Assembly: GCA_040772305.1 (NCBI GenBank)
Contig: JAXGYK010000001.1
Coordinates: 62,001-126,000, forward strand
Direction of reading: 5' to 3'
Length of the DNA stretch: 64,000 nucleotides
Origin: Mesolinea sp040772305
Lineage (GTDB): Bacteria > Chloroflexota > Anaerolineae > Anaerolineales > Anaerolineaceae
Position numbers and translations under genes: made by a program. The notes beneath the pieces were generated by a model. The model ran no database searches and was not told where the DNA came from. It saw only the letters and a list, made by a program, of their open reading frames with translations. This document shows, piece by piece, positions 54,175 to 63,847 of this stretch (its first letter is position 1; every line of letters starts with the position of its first letter).

Positions 54175-55230
54175 CTAAAGTTTGGAAGCTACCAGCTTAG
54201 CCAAATCGGCAACACGGCAGGAATAACCCCATTCGTTATCGTACCAGGCCATTACCTTAACCATCTTCCCACCCATTACCAGACAATTGGGCAGGTCTAC
54301 GATTGAGGAACGTGGGTCGCCCTTAAAGTCCATAGATACCAAAGGCTGGTCGTAGGCGCCAGTGGTAACTCCCAGGATACCCTTCAAAGGCCCATTGGCT
54401 GCGTCCGTAAAGAGCTGAACCAAAGCTTCTTTACTGGCATCTTTTTCCACAGTAGCCACAAAGTCAACAATTGAAACAGTGGGGGTTGGAACGCGCATGG
54501 ACATACCTTCAAACTTCCCCTTGAGTTCTGGGATCACAAGAGCAACTGCCCTAGCTGCACCGGTGGTCGTGGGGATCATGTTCAAGCCAGCAGAGCGGGA
54601 ACGACGCATTTCTTTGCGATGCCCCTGATCCAGGATAACCTGGTCATTGGTATAAGAGTGAATGGTTGTCATCACAGCATGTTTGATCTCAAAAGCATCA
54701 TTTACTATTTTCGCTGCTGGCGCCAAACAGTTGGTCGTGCAGGAAGCATTGGAAATGATATTGTGCTTAGCAGGATCGTAATCTGCTTCGTTTACACCTA
54801 AGACAACCGTAAAGTCCTCTTCTTTTGCTGGTGCAGAAATGATGACCTTTTTAGCGCCGCCCCTCAAAATGTGGGCATCTGCACCGATCTTGCCGGCAGC
54901 CTCATCGCTCTTCGCATTGGTAAAGATGCCTGTGGATTCGATAACAATATCCACACCCAGGTCTTTCCAAGATAATTTTCCGGGATCCTTTTCTTTAAAG
55001 ACATCAATCTTCTTACCATTAATGACGATGTCTTCGCCCAGAACCTCAACACTACCATCAAAAATCCCGTAGTTAGAGTCATACTTGAACAGGTGAGCAT
55101 TTGTCGCAGAGTCAAAAAGGTCGTTTACTGCCACAACTTCTAATTCATTGCCAGCCCGTTCCATGATGGTTCTGAGTACTTGGCGGCCAATGCGACCGAA
55201 ACCATTGATACCAACTTTTACTTTAGTCAT
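54175..55230 (-). CDS. gap: Glyceraldehyde-3-phosphate dehydrogenase
   Basis: The 351-residue protein has the NAD motif NGFGRIGR near residue 8, the catalytic Cys in NASCTTNC near 160, His in HSYTNDQ near 188, and TTTGAARAV near 220. WYDNEWGYS near 325 closes the catalytic domain. It oxidises glyceraldehyde 3-phosphate in glycolysis. The ATG follows a GGAGG site. It is the first gene of the gap-pgk unit. Confidence 0.97.
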   Translation of the reverse strand: MTKVKVGINGFGRIGRQVLRTIMERAGNELEVVAVNDLFDSATNAHLFKYDSNYGIFDGSVEVLGEDIVINGKKIDVFKEKDPGKLSWKDLGVDIVIESTGIFTNAKSDEAAGKIGADAHILRGGAKKVIISAPAKEEDFTVVLGVNEADYDPAKHNIISNASCTTNCLAPAAKIVNDAFEIKHAVMTTIHSYTNDQVILDQGHRKEMRRSRSAGLNMIPTTTGAARAVALVIPELKGKFEGMSMRVPTPTVSIVDFVATVEKDASKEALVQLFTDAANGPLKGILGVTTGAYDQPLVSMDFKGDPRSSIVDLPNCLVMGGKMVKVMAWYDNEWGYSCRVADLAKLVASKL

Positions 55231-55593
55231 TTATATATCCTCCAAGAAGATTAGATTAGTTTGCATTCATTTCATTATTATTAACAAATGAATTCTACCA
55301 CCTGGACTTGTTAGTTTCCATACTAACTAATAAGCTTTAAGGTATAAGGAAGGGTTGTTAAAGAATTATTAACCGATTACTTATCTTGTGATAATTTTCA
55401 CGTAGCTTTTTAGCGTTACAGTAACTGAACACTGACCTGAGAGATGACACATGCCTTCCCTCCTACACCATCTCATTCTGGCTTGAACGGTTTCTTGTAG
55501 CCAGAAATAATTTGCTCTGTCTTTTTCAATGAGAGAGAACTAGTTTTACCGCAAGTCTCAAGAGAACGATGGATTGGATGGAAACCTGGCATC
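55231..55593. other. Intergenic spacer upstream of gap
   Basis: These 363 bases hold no supported gene. A six-base inverted repeat (GTTAGT and ACTAAC, 55310-55327) lies 80 bases before the gap start and might be a regulator site. No clear promoter boxes or terminator after the YvcK-family gene were fixed with confidence. Confidence 0.5.
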
Positions 55594-56964
55594 CTATTCT
55601 AAAATGCCGGTACGTTCTTCAAAGAGATTTACGATCACCTTAGCAAGTTTATGCGAATCGTGGCGCCATGGATACAGGTCGTCCACCAAATCAGCTTCAT
55701 AAACTTTATAGCTATCATGCAGAGCACTGTCAGCCACGACCCAATCAACTTCTTGACCTAGTTTGCCTTTAAAGTTGCGGTTAGCAATTACCGTATCGAA
55801 CATTTGCCTGCCGATGTGCCGTTCAATGACCTGCAAATGGTCGCTGGCATTAAAGCCATCTGTTTCACCTTGCTGGGTAGCCAGATTGCAAATAAAAAAC
55901 TTTTGGGCACGGCTTGCGTCCATAGCCTCAACAAGACCTTCAACCAGGAGGTTAGGCAATAATGAAGTAAAAAGTGAGCCTGGGCCTAACAATATCAGGT
56001 CAGCATTCAGAATAGCGCCGATTGTTGGCGGATAAGCTGCCGGCGATGCCGGCTCCAGCCAAACACGCAATATTTTTCCGGGTGTATTCGTAAGCTCACT
56101 CTCCCCATGGATCTGGATCACTTCTGACGAATCAGGTTTTTGCAGGTCTCCCACCAACTGGACACTGGTTAGGGTAGAAGGCAAGACTTGCCCATAAATT
56201 GCCAGGACCCGCCCCGATTCCGCAACTGCTTCCTCAAATGAACCGGTGATTTCCCCCAGAGCTGTAATAAACAAGTTCCCAAGTGAATGTCCTTCCAGGC
56301 CCACCCCACTTTTAAAACGATACTGAAATACCTGGGATAATAAAGCTTCATCACTGCTAAGGGCGGCCAGACAATTACGGATGTCGCCGGGCGGCAATAC
56401 ACCCATTTCGCGGCGCAAATCACCTGACGAGCCGCCATCATCGGCAACAGTGACGATAGCTGTAATGTTGTGGGTATATTCCTTGATTCCGCGCAATAAG
56501 GAGGCCAGACCATGTCCGCCCCCAATTACAACTACGCGCATCCCGCGTTCCCGTCTGCGGTAACGCTGCAAGGTATCAAATGCCTTCTGTCCACTGCGTT
56601 CAAAGGGTCTTAGCAGAGCCCTGTTCGCTCCCCAGATTCCCACCAGGATCAGCAGCAGTCCCAAGCCTCCAAAAAGCAAAAACCGCAATGGACGGGCTAA
56701 AACGCGCAATGAAAGTACTTCTAAAATTGGGATTATATCTACGTTGGTCGTACTGCGATAGTATTGTAATATCACCACAGCCAAACCTAATCCCAGCAGC
56801 ATGGCTCCAATAACTGTCAGTACCAACCAACGTTTATAGCCTACTCCTGGTGCAAACCAGCGCATTTCAGTAAGCACTCTTTCCAGTATCCGACTTAAAC
56901 GGCTGCGATCTTCAGGCGATCGGTTCATAAGGCTGATAATATCGCGTTTTAAATTCCGAGTCAA
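55594..56964 (-). CDS. YvcK/CofD-like family protein with N-terminal membrane domain
   Basis: The protein of up to 456 residues has two predicted membrane helices near residues 46-68 and 92-113. A YvcK domain follows from about 140: VVIGGGHGLASLLRG, VTVADDGGSSGDLRREMG, PPGDIRNCL and GHSLGNLF. YvcK (gluconeogenesis factor) binds UDP-sugars and affects cell-wall and carbon balance. The start is uncertain: a TTG at 56964 is too close to its AAGGTG, and the ATG at 56928 lacks a clear site. Membrane-anchored YvcK forms are known in some phyla. Confidence 0.88.
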   Translation of the reverse strand: MTRNLKRDIISLMNRSPEDRSRLSRILERVLTEMRWFAPGVGYKRWLVLTVIGAMLLGLGLAVVILQYYRSTTNVDIIPILEVLSLRVLARPLRFLLFGGLGLLLILVGIWGANRALLRPFERSGQKAFDTLQRYRRRERGMRVVVIGGGHGLASLLRGIKEYTHNITAIVTVADDGGSSGDLRREMGVLPPGDIRNCLAALSSDEALLSQVFQYRFKSGVGLEGHSLGNLFITALGEITGSFEEAVAESGRVLAIYGQVLPSTLTSVQLVGDLQKPDSSEVIQIHGESELTNTPGKILRVWLEPASPAAYPPTIGAILNADLILLGPGSLFTSLLPNLLVEGLVEAMDASRAQKFFICNLATQQGETDGFNASDHLQVIERHIGRQMFDTVIANRNFKGKLGQEVDWVVADSALHDSYKVYEADLVDDLYPWRHDSHKLAKVIVNLFEERTGILE

Positions 56965-57003
56965 CGCACCTTATGTAGTGCTTTGAGACTTAACTCTTCG
57001 GTT

Positions 57004-58215
57004 TTAAGCTTCCTCCAGAAGAAACTCTGCAGATTCCAAGTTTGGCTTCTGGTAGAGATCCACGATGCCAAGAATTAATATTGCGCTATACAGTAATGCA
57101 ATTAGCTCAAAAGGGATAAGAGGGCCATATTGCCAAAGTACGATGGTATAGCCACTAAAACCAATAATCCAAGTTCCTAAGGAAATTAGCCAATGTCGTG
57201 GGTTCATGAACAAATATGCAACAGCCAGGATTTCAGCAGTATACATATAGCGTTCGTGCATGGCAGGCAAGAAAAAGGTTGCAATCATCACTGTAAACAT
57301 TGCCAACGGCACCAGAGAAGAAGCGTTGATTTTTAAATCTTTCTTCTGCCAGAAGAGGGCAAAGAAGAGGCTAAGAGCAAACGCAGTCAGATATAAGGCT
57401 GGTTTTTTATAGTATTCATAATCATTTGGAAGCAGCTGCCAAAGATTAGGAAAGAGTAGCCGCATCGCTCTAAACTGGTAAACCTGATCAGCATAAGCCC
57501 CAAAGAATTCTGAAAGAGGTTTGCCTAAAGCCAATGCCGGCAGATACATTAGCGTATATACCAGTGGAATCCACAAAAAGTTTGAAACAGAGAATTTTCG
57601 CGTTTTAAGATACAGAAACCCGAGCAAAGGCAGCAAAAATATAGCCTGCAACTTAAAGCTGATTGCCAGGCCAAAACTGATCCATGCTCCAGAAAACTTG
57701 CCTTCAAGAAAAAGGTAGAGCATCAAGAGAGAAAAGAAGGTGTAAATTGCATCGCACTGGCCCCATAAAGCACTGTTGATAAAGGCAGTTGGCAGGAAAA
57801 GAGTAAATCCATAAGCAATCAGTGGGATCAAACTTGTTCGCGAATAATTTCCTGCTTTCCGCACCAGCAGCATGACCAGGATTGCATTCCCAAAATCAAA
57901 GGGCAAGCTAATCAGTTTAATACGCAAAACATCAGCCCATGGCAAATAGGAAACTAAAGCCAACAAATACTGATATGCCACGGTGTAATCGCTTTTTAAG
58001 GACGGAATAGCTGCAAACCCGCCGTTCTCATGTAGATGGCGCAGCCACTCGTGATAATAAAGGTTTAGATCGTCAGACTTGAAATCGAAAAGGGCAAACC
58101 TTATCAATAAAGCCAGGGCTGTGAACAGCAAGCCTATCAAGAGCTGTTCCCGCGCCTGCACAAAAGAAAGGATTTTTTGCTCATATCCTAGCAGTTTTTG
58201 CCTGATATTTCTCAA
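57004..58215 (-). CDS. GT-C-type integral membrane glycosyltransferase
   Basis: The 403-residue protein has about ten membrane helices and an early acidic loop (FDFKSDDLNLYYHEW near residue 48) as in lipid-linked sugar transferases. NSALWGQCDAIYT near 150, SFKLQAIFLLPL near 190, and HERYMYTAE near 320 are typical of GT-C mannosyl/glucosyltransferases of the ALG6/PIG class. It probably moves a sugar from a polyprenyl carrier outside the membrane. It lies 39 bases upstream of the YvcK-family gene, so both may be one unit for envelope glycans. Confidence 0.8.
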   Translation of the reverse strand: MRNIRQKLLGYEQKILSFVQAREQLLIGLLFTALALLIRFALFDFKSDDLNLYYHEWLRHLHENGGFAAIPSLKSDYTVAYQYLLALVSYLPWADVLRIKLISLPFDFGNAILVMLLVRKAGNYSRTSLIPLIAYGFTLFLPTAFINSALWGQCDAIYTFFSLLMLYLFLEGKFSGAWISFGLAISFKLQAIFLLPLLGFLYLKTRKFSVSNFLWIPLVYTLMYLPALALGKPLSEFFGAYADQVYQFRAMRLLFPNLWQLLPNDYEYYKKPALYLTAFALSLFFALFWQKKDLKINASSLVPLAMFTVMIATFFLPAMHERYMYTAEILAVAYLFMNPRHWLISLGTWIIGFSGYTIVLWQYGPLIPFELIALLYSAILILGIVDLYQKPNLESAEFLLEEA

Positions 58216-58567
58216 GAGCTACTCCTTATTCATAAAATCATATTTTAGGTAGTGGTTCATGCTTAATAAATGTTCATATACAAAAGGGGAAAAGTATTTT
58301 GAGGCATCTTTATAATACAAACGTCTATTTCAGCAGGCCAGAGTTAATTATAAGGCAAGCTCAAAAACACATCCCTTTATAGTGAAAACTCTTTCATATC
58401 TGGGGATCCTGTTGGTTTGTCAAAGATATTGGACAGTGTGATTGAGGAATTCTAAAGGGTTCAGGAATTTTAGAGGTCGCATGAGCATATGGTTAGAGCA
58501 CAACTTATCTCTCTCCAATTGAGTCTTGAAGTCCTCAAAAATGAAAAGAGAGGCGCCTGATTTTTGA
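58216..58567. other. Intergenic spacer before the tRNA promoter
   Basis: These 352 bases between the glycosyltransferase start and the tRNA promoter show no supported gene. An eight-base palindrome (AGGCGCCT, within the last 30 bases) is the only notable structure. Confidence 0.5.
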
Positions 58568-58596
58568 TTGACACCCTAAGCTGGCTTGGTTATAAT
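58568..58596 (+). promoter_or_regulatory. Consensus sigma-70 promoter of tRNA-Val
   Basis: A perfect TTGACA (58568-58573) and a perfect TATAAT (58591-58596) are separated by exactly 17 bases. The start would be about 7 bases past the -10, some ten bases before the tRNA. Such a full consensus is normal for stable RNA genes. Confidence 0.9.
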
Positions 58597-58613
58597 TTTG
58601 TTCCCGTCTGTTT

Positions 58614-58687
<74 letters not shown>

Positions 58688-58689
58688 TT

Positions 58690-58713
58690 TTTTCCCTCCC
58701 CAACGAGGGAAAA
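58690..58713. other. Inverted repeat just after tRNA-Val
   Basis: Nine-base perfect arms (TTTTCCCTC and GAGGGAAAA) with a six-base loop start three bases after the tRNA. The arms carry T on the left and A on the right, so there is no free T-run for termination on either strand; a role in tRNA 3'-end processing is possible. Confidence 0.5.
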
Positions 58714-58769
58714 TCTCTAAAAGTCAGCACGGATAAAGAGTTCCGCTCCGCACGGATAAAAGCCAAAAA

Positions 58770-58786
58770 GAGGCTGTCCAAAAAGG
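58770..58786 (+). repeat. Left terminal inverted repeat of the IS1182 element
   Basis: GAGGCTGTCC followed by AAAAAGG matches the right end at 16 of 17 positions. A CAGCCTC follows at 58788-58794. Confidence 0.85.
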
Positions 58787-58825
58787 GCAGCCTCTGTCAT
58801 CATAAAAATAATGAAAAGAGAGTTG

Positions 58826-60373
58826 CTATGCAGCAGCAAGCTTAGCTATATTATGAGAAACACAGAGAATACCCCATTCTGTACTCACTTTCTCTAATCC
58901 TCTCAATATAAACCTTCGAAATCCCCAGTTTTGCTTCAATCTCCCAAATACGGCTTCCACTTCTACAGGCCTTTTAGACCGGTACCTTCGTCCTTGTTCT
59001 GATTCCAATCTTTCACTGGCTGCTTGCCGATAGCTCTCCAACTCTGCTCCTATAGCTATCTGCCGGTTCCCTTTCCCTTTGCTGCACTGCTCCTTGACCG
59101 GACATCCCGAACAATCAACACATCTGTAGATCCTCCGTTTGCTTCCATATCCACTCTCTGTTCGTCGCTTCTCTTCTTTCTCAAACCTCAGTTTCTTCCC
59201 CTGCGGACACTCATATTCATCTGTTTCCTCTTGATAGACAAAAGCATCTGCACGATAAGGGTACTTCTTTTTGTAATTGCGTTTCCTCTCATCATCAAAG
59301 CTCTTGTATTTGATATAGGCTGCTATCTTCTTCTCCTGCAACCAGGCATAGTTTTCTTCACTCCCATATCCGGCATCTGCTATCAAATCCTCCGGATACC
59401 TGCCCATGTGCTCATAGATCTTTTCAAGATGCGCTTGCATACACAGCGTGTCTCCCGGCCTTTGATGCAAACTGTATCCAAGAATAAACTGCTTCTGTGT
59501 CCCCACTTGCACCTTGTATCCCGCTTTGAGCTGCCCGTTTTTCATCGCGTCTTCTTTCATGCGCATAAAGGTGGCGTCAGGATCTGTTTTACTAAAGCTG
59601 TTGCGTCCACTAAAGACTTCCTCATATGCTTCGTATTTCTTCATCCTCGGCAGAAAGTCTTTCTCTATCTGTCTCTTGGCAGCTTTCAGGTCTTTGTTGT
59701 CTGCCTCTTCTTTTATACGCTGGTTGATCTTTTCCATCACCTCTTTCAGCTTCTCACTGTCTATCTCTTTCCCTTCCCCCATTTCATTGAGATCTCGATC
59801 CTCATACTCCTGCTCTTCTTCTCTCTCAAGCTCGTCTATCCGTTCCAACAAGGCTTTCACTTTTTCCTGCAGCTTCCCTTTCTGCGTTCGGGTGCTTTTT
59901 CGCCATACAAAACTGTATTTGTTCGCGTTCGCTTCTATCTTGGTCCCATCCACAAAATAGCTTTGCAGGTCAATCATCCCCATCTCAAGCAGCTCTTTGA
60001 TAATCCCATAGAATACTTCATCAATTACCGCTTTCATCACTTTCGCTCTAAACCTGTTGATCGTCCGAAAGTCCGGCCGGTTCATCCCACTCAGCCACAT
60101 AAAGCTGAGGTTCTCTCTCAGGGCTTTGGCTATCTGACGCGATGTGTATATCCGCTGGGTATAGGCATAGATGATCACTTTCAGCAGCATCTGAGGATCG
60201 TAGGCGCTGGTCCCTCCTCCTTTGTATTACGCCTCTGGCAAGCCGCGATCAATGCCGTCGATCATTCTATTTACCACACGCACTAAGTGCCCTTCTGGGA
60301 TCATCTCGTTGATGTCAGGTGGAAGCAGAAAGCTTTGTCCTTGTTGATAGTCTTTGAATACTTGTCTTTTCAT
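58826..60373 (-). pseudogene. IS1182-family transposase interrupted by an ochre stop at codon 49
   Basis: The intact frame runs from the ATG at 60373 to the TAG at 58826 (515 sense positions) except for a TAA at 60227-60229, where relatives have Tyr (EAYYKGGG becomes EA-stop-YKGGG). The downstream part has the DDE residues: Asp in YFVDGTKIEANANKY, Asp in ADAGYGSEEN, and Glu in VEAVFGRLK, plus a Cys cluster of zinc type (CVDCSGCPVKEQC). Downstream translation could only restart at an internal start such as 60190, lacking the N-terminal DNA-binding part. The element may therefore depend on a helper copy. Confidence 0.88.
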
Positions 60374-60408
60374 TCCCCCATTATATTAAAGTTTTGAGGC
60401 TGTACCCA

Positions 60409-60425
60409 CCTTTTGGGACAGCCTC
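60409..60425 (-). repeat. Right terminal inverted repeat of the IS1182 element
   Basis: Read on the minus strand it begins GAGGCTGTCC then CAAAAGG, pairing with the left repeat with one mismatch. A second CAGCCTC copy lies just inside. Confidence 0.85.
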
Positions 60426-60604
60426 ATTAGATTTTTAGACTCATAATTCAATGGCTCATACTCAGAAAAAACATTTTTTACACTTTACGCACTCAGGTCG
60501 TGGTCTAACGTAAAAACCTTACAAGGCAGTAAATATCGATAGATCATACTCTCAGAATAGAGGGATCTTCGTAGGGTAGGTTTGATGTTAGAAATTGCTT
60601 CATT

Positions 60605-62929
60605 CTATATTATATTATCCAAAGTCTTCCGCAATGAGTCTAAGCGAGATTCTTTCGAAGCGACAAAATCCCTCATGCCTTTTAATATCCATTCAGGTGT
60701 TAAGTGAGCTTCGTCTAATACTTCATCTAACTTTCCGCCGGATCGCCATCGATTATCCCAGTCTGAAGCAATGGCATATTCCTCTGCCCACGGATTAAAG
60801 AACCAATTCTGCATTAAAGATTTTGCTTGGGTTGTTATGACAGTCGAGTTGATTTTATCTTCAGCATCAAGAATGGCAGCTTGTTCTTTTTCTTCCAATC
60901 GAGAAAAAAGTTCTGGACTGGTTGCACATACTAACTTAACATTCATTTCCTTAAGTGATTCGTCTCCGAGCAGGGCAACTACATTTTTGACAGCGCTTGT
61001 TCCTTGAACGATGAAGGTTCCTCCTCGAGGACGTGATGGATCGGAATCACGTATGATATATGCTCCCTTCGCTGCTGAAAAATGGGAAGGCATACCAAGT
61101 GCTTCCCGGTCCGGAATCTCAATTGCTGGTCGTGTGAGATGCAGGGCGACAATGGGCACATCAGTTTTCAGGGCTTCTCCCAGCAATACAGGGACCTCAT
61201 TGTGTTCCCAAGGATGTAAATTAATGATGCTTCCTTCAGGAAACAACATCGTGACCCCTGGAGCAAAAATCCCAAAGTGTGTGCGGCTGTCATCGGCTGT
61301 TTCCGGACCAGAATGACCGGCGACCCAAATTATTTTGCCGACTTTCCAGTTGCAATCTTGTGCTAATTGGCTATATAGCCTGAATAGTCCATACTTTAGG
61401 TATGAGAATGAAGCATACGTTGAACATATTCCCCAGAAACCGTTAAATTGGGATTCCGGATCATCAGAAAAATTGACGGAGGCCATTCCGGCCATGATTC
61501 CAGCATTTGTAAATTCTGTAATCTCTTGAGGCAATAAAACCCCATTTTTATTTGTATTTCTTTCATACCATCCGAAACCCGGGAAGTCTTGATAACGATC
61601 TCCAAAACCGCTAATATTTGTTGAACCTGAGAGATCAGCAGCCGTAGCAATAAATACAGGCTGAGAGTAATGGGCCGCACCATAGGCGTTGATCCAACTG
61701 CCCCACTTAGCTAATCCATTTCTATTCGCAATTTTTTTACCTGGTTTTTCGTATAAATCCGAAGGATAATTTTTGTAGTCAAAAAGAACCTCGTCTTTGA
61801 AAAGACCGTTTTCTCGATCAAATGTCATTTCTCCGCTAAGATCCGGAACAGCTTCCGCAAGTGTAAGCAGCCGGTCTGAAAGATAATTAACAAGAGATTC
61901 ATCTGATTGGAGGACAGCCAAAACTCGCTCGAAGTTTTCCGCAAATTCGTTTTTTATTTCCTTCTCGTTTACAGGTGCAGCTCCATTGAAATTTTCAAAT
62001 AGTATCTTGTACTTCTTTGCGAATTCCTCCTTGGTTTTCCAATATTCCGGGCTGTTAATAGAAAAGGGGGTGCCATGAGATGGTGCATCGTACTTTCCGT
62101 ACCCTCTCCCTTTTCTCGTTTTGAACCAAAACGCGGAAGGAGCTAAGTCAGTATGTTTAGCGGAAAACATTTTCGCAAATGTTGTGTTCAGAGACTCCCA
62201 GTCAGATCCCTTTTCGGTGCCATAGACATGCCATGCATGCGAACCGAACCAGTCTGCTGGTGTACCAGGTAAAACGTCGCTTATCGGGTGATCATCGATT
62301 CCAAAATCATTCCAATCCACTAATGCATACAGGTTATTCAGACCCAATCCCCACGCAGAGTTCAAAACCTCGTGGGTGGATCCCGGTGTTAATCCACCTT
62401 CCCCGTCGAGCGAAAACACCTTTACTGTATGCAGACCTGCTTTCTTGAGGGCAAGGGCTTCACCTGCAGCGGCAGGGAATCCGTGACCTGAAGGACCGGT
62501 ATTAAATTTCAAGAAGAGGGTTTTGTCTGCCATTTCCGCATGACCTGACAAACCACCTCTGCGTCTAAACCCGAGAAGATCTTTTATTAACAATCTTTGA
62601 TCTAGCCTTCGTGGAAGGTACCGACTGTCTCCGGTGGCTTCGTACCTGGCTTTCATCGCTTCGTTAAAAACGGCCAGACTTGCATAGATCAAGGGTACAG
62701 TATGTCCTCCGGAGAGCACGAAACGATCGGCAAATGGGTTCCCTGGATTACGGATATCCCATCTCATTGCACCGCTTAGACACAGAGTTAGAAAAAGGTG
62801 AACTTTGGATCTTGAACCACCTGGGTGACCGCTTTGCCGGTAGTTCAGCATCATGTCAATTAGCTGATCAGTAATATCCTTAGCTTTTTCCCAATAGTGA
62901 AAGTCAGTTGAAGAATTTGAGAATAACAC
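60605..62929 (-). CDS. Transketolase-family protein, long single chain
   Basis: The 774-residue protein has full transketolase architecture: RQSGHPGGSRSK near residue 31, SLDGEGGLTPGSTHEVLN for TPP near 173, VDWNDFGID as the closing Asn motif, and a pyrimidine domain from about 430. It is much longer than the usual 620-670 residues, and the GDG motif is LDGEG. HPWEHNEVPVLLGEAL and LTRPAIEIPDRE near 590-630 are transketolase-like. It is unlike the split enzyme at 25000-26825, so substrates may differ; some large relatives act on unphosphorylated compounds. Flanking genes give no clue. Confidence 0.85.
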   Translation of the reverse strand: MLFSNSSTDFHYWEKAKDITDQLIDMMLNYRQSGHPGGSRSKVHLFLTLCLSGAMRWDIRNPGNPFADRFVLSGGHTVPLIYASLAVFNEAMKARYEATGDSRYLPRRLDQRLLIKDLLGFRRRGGLSGHAEMADKTLFLKFNTGPSGHGFPAAAGEALALKKAGLHTVKVFSLDGEGGLTPGSTHEVLNSAWGLGLNNLYALVDWNDFGIDDHPISDVLPGTPADWFGSHAWHVYGTEKGSDWESLNTTFAKMFSAKHTDLAPSAFWFKTRKGRGYGKYDAPSHGTPFSINSPEYWKTKEEFAKKYKILFENFNGAAPVNEKEIKNEFAENFERVLAVLQSDESLVNYLSDRLLTLAEAVPDLSGEMTFDRENGLFKDEVLFDYKNYPSDLYEKPGKKIANRNGLAKWGSWINAYGAAHYSQPVFIATAADLSGSTNISGFGDRYQDFPGFGWYERNTNKNGVLLPQEITEFTNAGIMAGMASVNFSDDPESQFNGFWGICSTYASFSYLKYGLFRLYSQLAQDCNWKVGKIIWVAGHSGPETADDSRTHFGIFAPGVTMLFPEGSIINLHPWEHNEVPVLLGEALKTDVPIVALHLTRPAIEIPDREALGMPSHFSAAKGAYIIRDSDPSRPRGGTFIVQGTSAVKNVVALLGDESLKEMNVKLVCATSPELFSRLEEKEQAAILDAEDKINSTVITTQAKSLMQNWFFNPWAEEYAIASDWDNRWRSGGKLDEVLDEAHLTPEWILKGMRDFVASKESRLDSLRKTLDNII

Positions 62930-63099
62930 TTGTCCTCCAATATGCTAATGAAAAGATGTCCCCGTGAAAACAGTTAGAAAGCGTACTAACTTATTTTACT
63001 CCATTCACAAGTATTAACCAAACTTTAACAAACTCTTGACTGAATACAGGTTGGTAAGGGGTTACTGGGCAATAATTTGTCTTCAAAGTCTGAATCGAA

Positions 63100-63128
63100 T
63101 TGACAGGGTGACCAAATCTCATTAAACT
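63100..63128 (+). promoter_or_regulatory. Candidate promoter of the FHA-domain gene
   Basis: A perfect TTGACA (63100-63105) and TAAACT (63123-63128) are spaced by 17 bases, with the ATG at 63162. The -10 matches the consensus at four of six bases. Confidence 0.5.
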
Positions 63129-63161
63129 TCCTAATATCGAGGAAATCGTTAAGGAGTTACC

Positions 63162-63776
63162 ATGCCAGACAATCAGCCTCAGATCGTAATGCGTTCAGGT
63201 CCAATCCCTGGCTCAACTTTCTATTTAACCAAAGAAGAGACCTACCTGGGCAGGGATTTATCCAACGATATCCCCGTGCCAGATCCTGAAATTTCACGAC
63301 GACATGCTCGATTCTTACTTCGTCCCGAGGGAGTTTTCATTGAAGACCTGGGCTCAACAAATGGTACATTCGTCAATGGCGTACGCATTGGTGCCCCACA
63401 GGTACTGGCGGATGGCGATTTGATCACCCTGGCGGAATCGACAGTGATGAGCTTTGAACATAAGCTGCCCGCTGCTGCAATCCCCGCGCCTTCCTTTGCT
63501 TATACTGGGCCCGGGCAGGTTGAAGTTCCCGAATTCCAGCCCGCTCCCCAGGTGCCTAGACAGGCATATGAACCTGTTCAGGCGCCGGTACCTTCACGTC
63601 CAGTTGCCCCGGCACCTAAGATTGCACCCACAAAAAAACCAATGGGTTGGTGCAGCATCGTACTCATCATCTTATTGGTAGCATTGGTGCTTATCGCTCT
63701 GGTTTTAATTTTCATGCCGGCTTCCTGGTGGTGTGCCTTGTCTTTTAATGCAATCCCTGGCTGCCCCATTCAATAG
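63162..63776 (+). CDS. FHA-domain protein with C-terminal membrane helix
   Basis: The 204-residue protein has an N-terminal FHA domain: YLGRDLSNDIPV near residue 29, ISRRHARF near 44, and DLGSTNGTFVNG near 61, with the phosphothreonine-contact Arg, Ser and Asn present. A Pro/Ala-rich linker follows from 105 to 160, then one membrane helix (VLIILLVALVLIALVLIF) near 168-186. It probably links Ser/Thr kinase signalling to the membrane. AAGGAG precedes the ATG. The short Cys-containing tail outside the helix is unusual. Confidence 0.9.
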   Translation: MPDNQPQIVMRSGPIPGSTFYLTKEETYLGRDLSNDIPVPDPEISRRHARFLLRPEGVFIEDLGSTNGTFVNGVRIGAPQVLADGDLITLAESTVMSFEHKLPAAAIPAPSFAYTGPGQVEVPEFQPAPQVPRQAYEPVQAPVPSRPVAPAPKIAPTKKPMGWCSIVLIILLVALVLIALVLIFMPASWWCALSFNAIPGCPIQ

Positions 63777-63847
63777 CTTCTTCTGACAGTACCGCATTCG
63801 CAAGCACATGCTTAGGCAGCTTGATTCTTATACGTTAAAATATCTGC

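Larger units (their letters stand above)
58770..60425. mobile_element. IS1182-family insertion sequence
   Basis: The 1656-base element is bounded by 17-base inverted repeats with one mismatch, starting GAGGCTGTCC at both ends (58770-58786 and 60409-60425). Each end also has a subterminal CAGCCTC that lets the tip fold into its own hairpin. Inside is one transposase gene with a premature stop. No target-site duplication was found by eye in the flanks. The element lies 82 bases after the tRNA-Val gene. Confidence 0.88.

Noticed and set aside
58690..58713. Terminator for the tRNA-Val gene.
   Set aside because: The inverted repeat has no T-run after it on the plus strand, so it is listed only as an inverted repeat.
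59024..60286. A 420-codon open frame on the plus strand opposite the transposase gene.
   Set aside because: It is the reverse-strand shadow of the transposase, is Leu/Phe/Ser-rich and lacks any domain.
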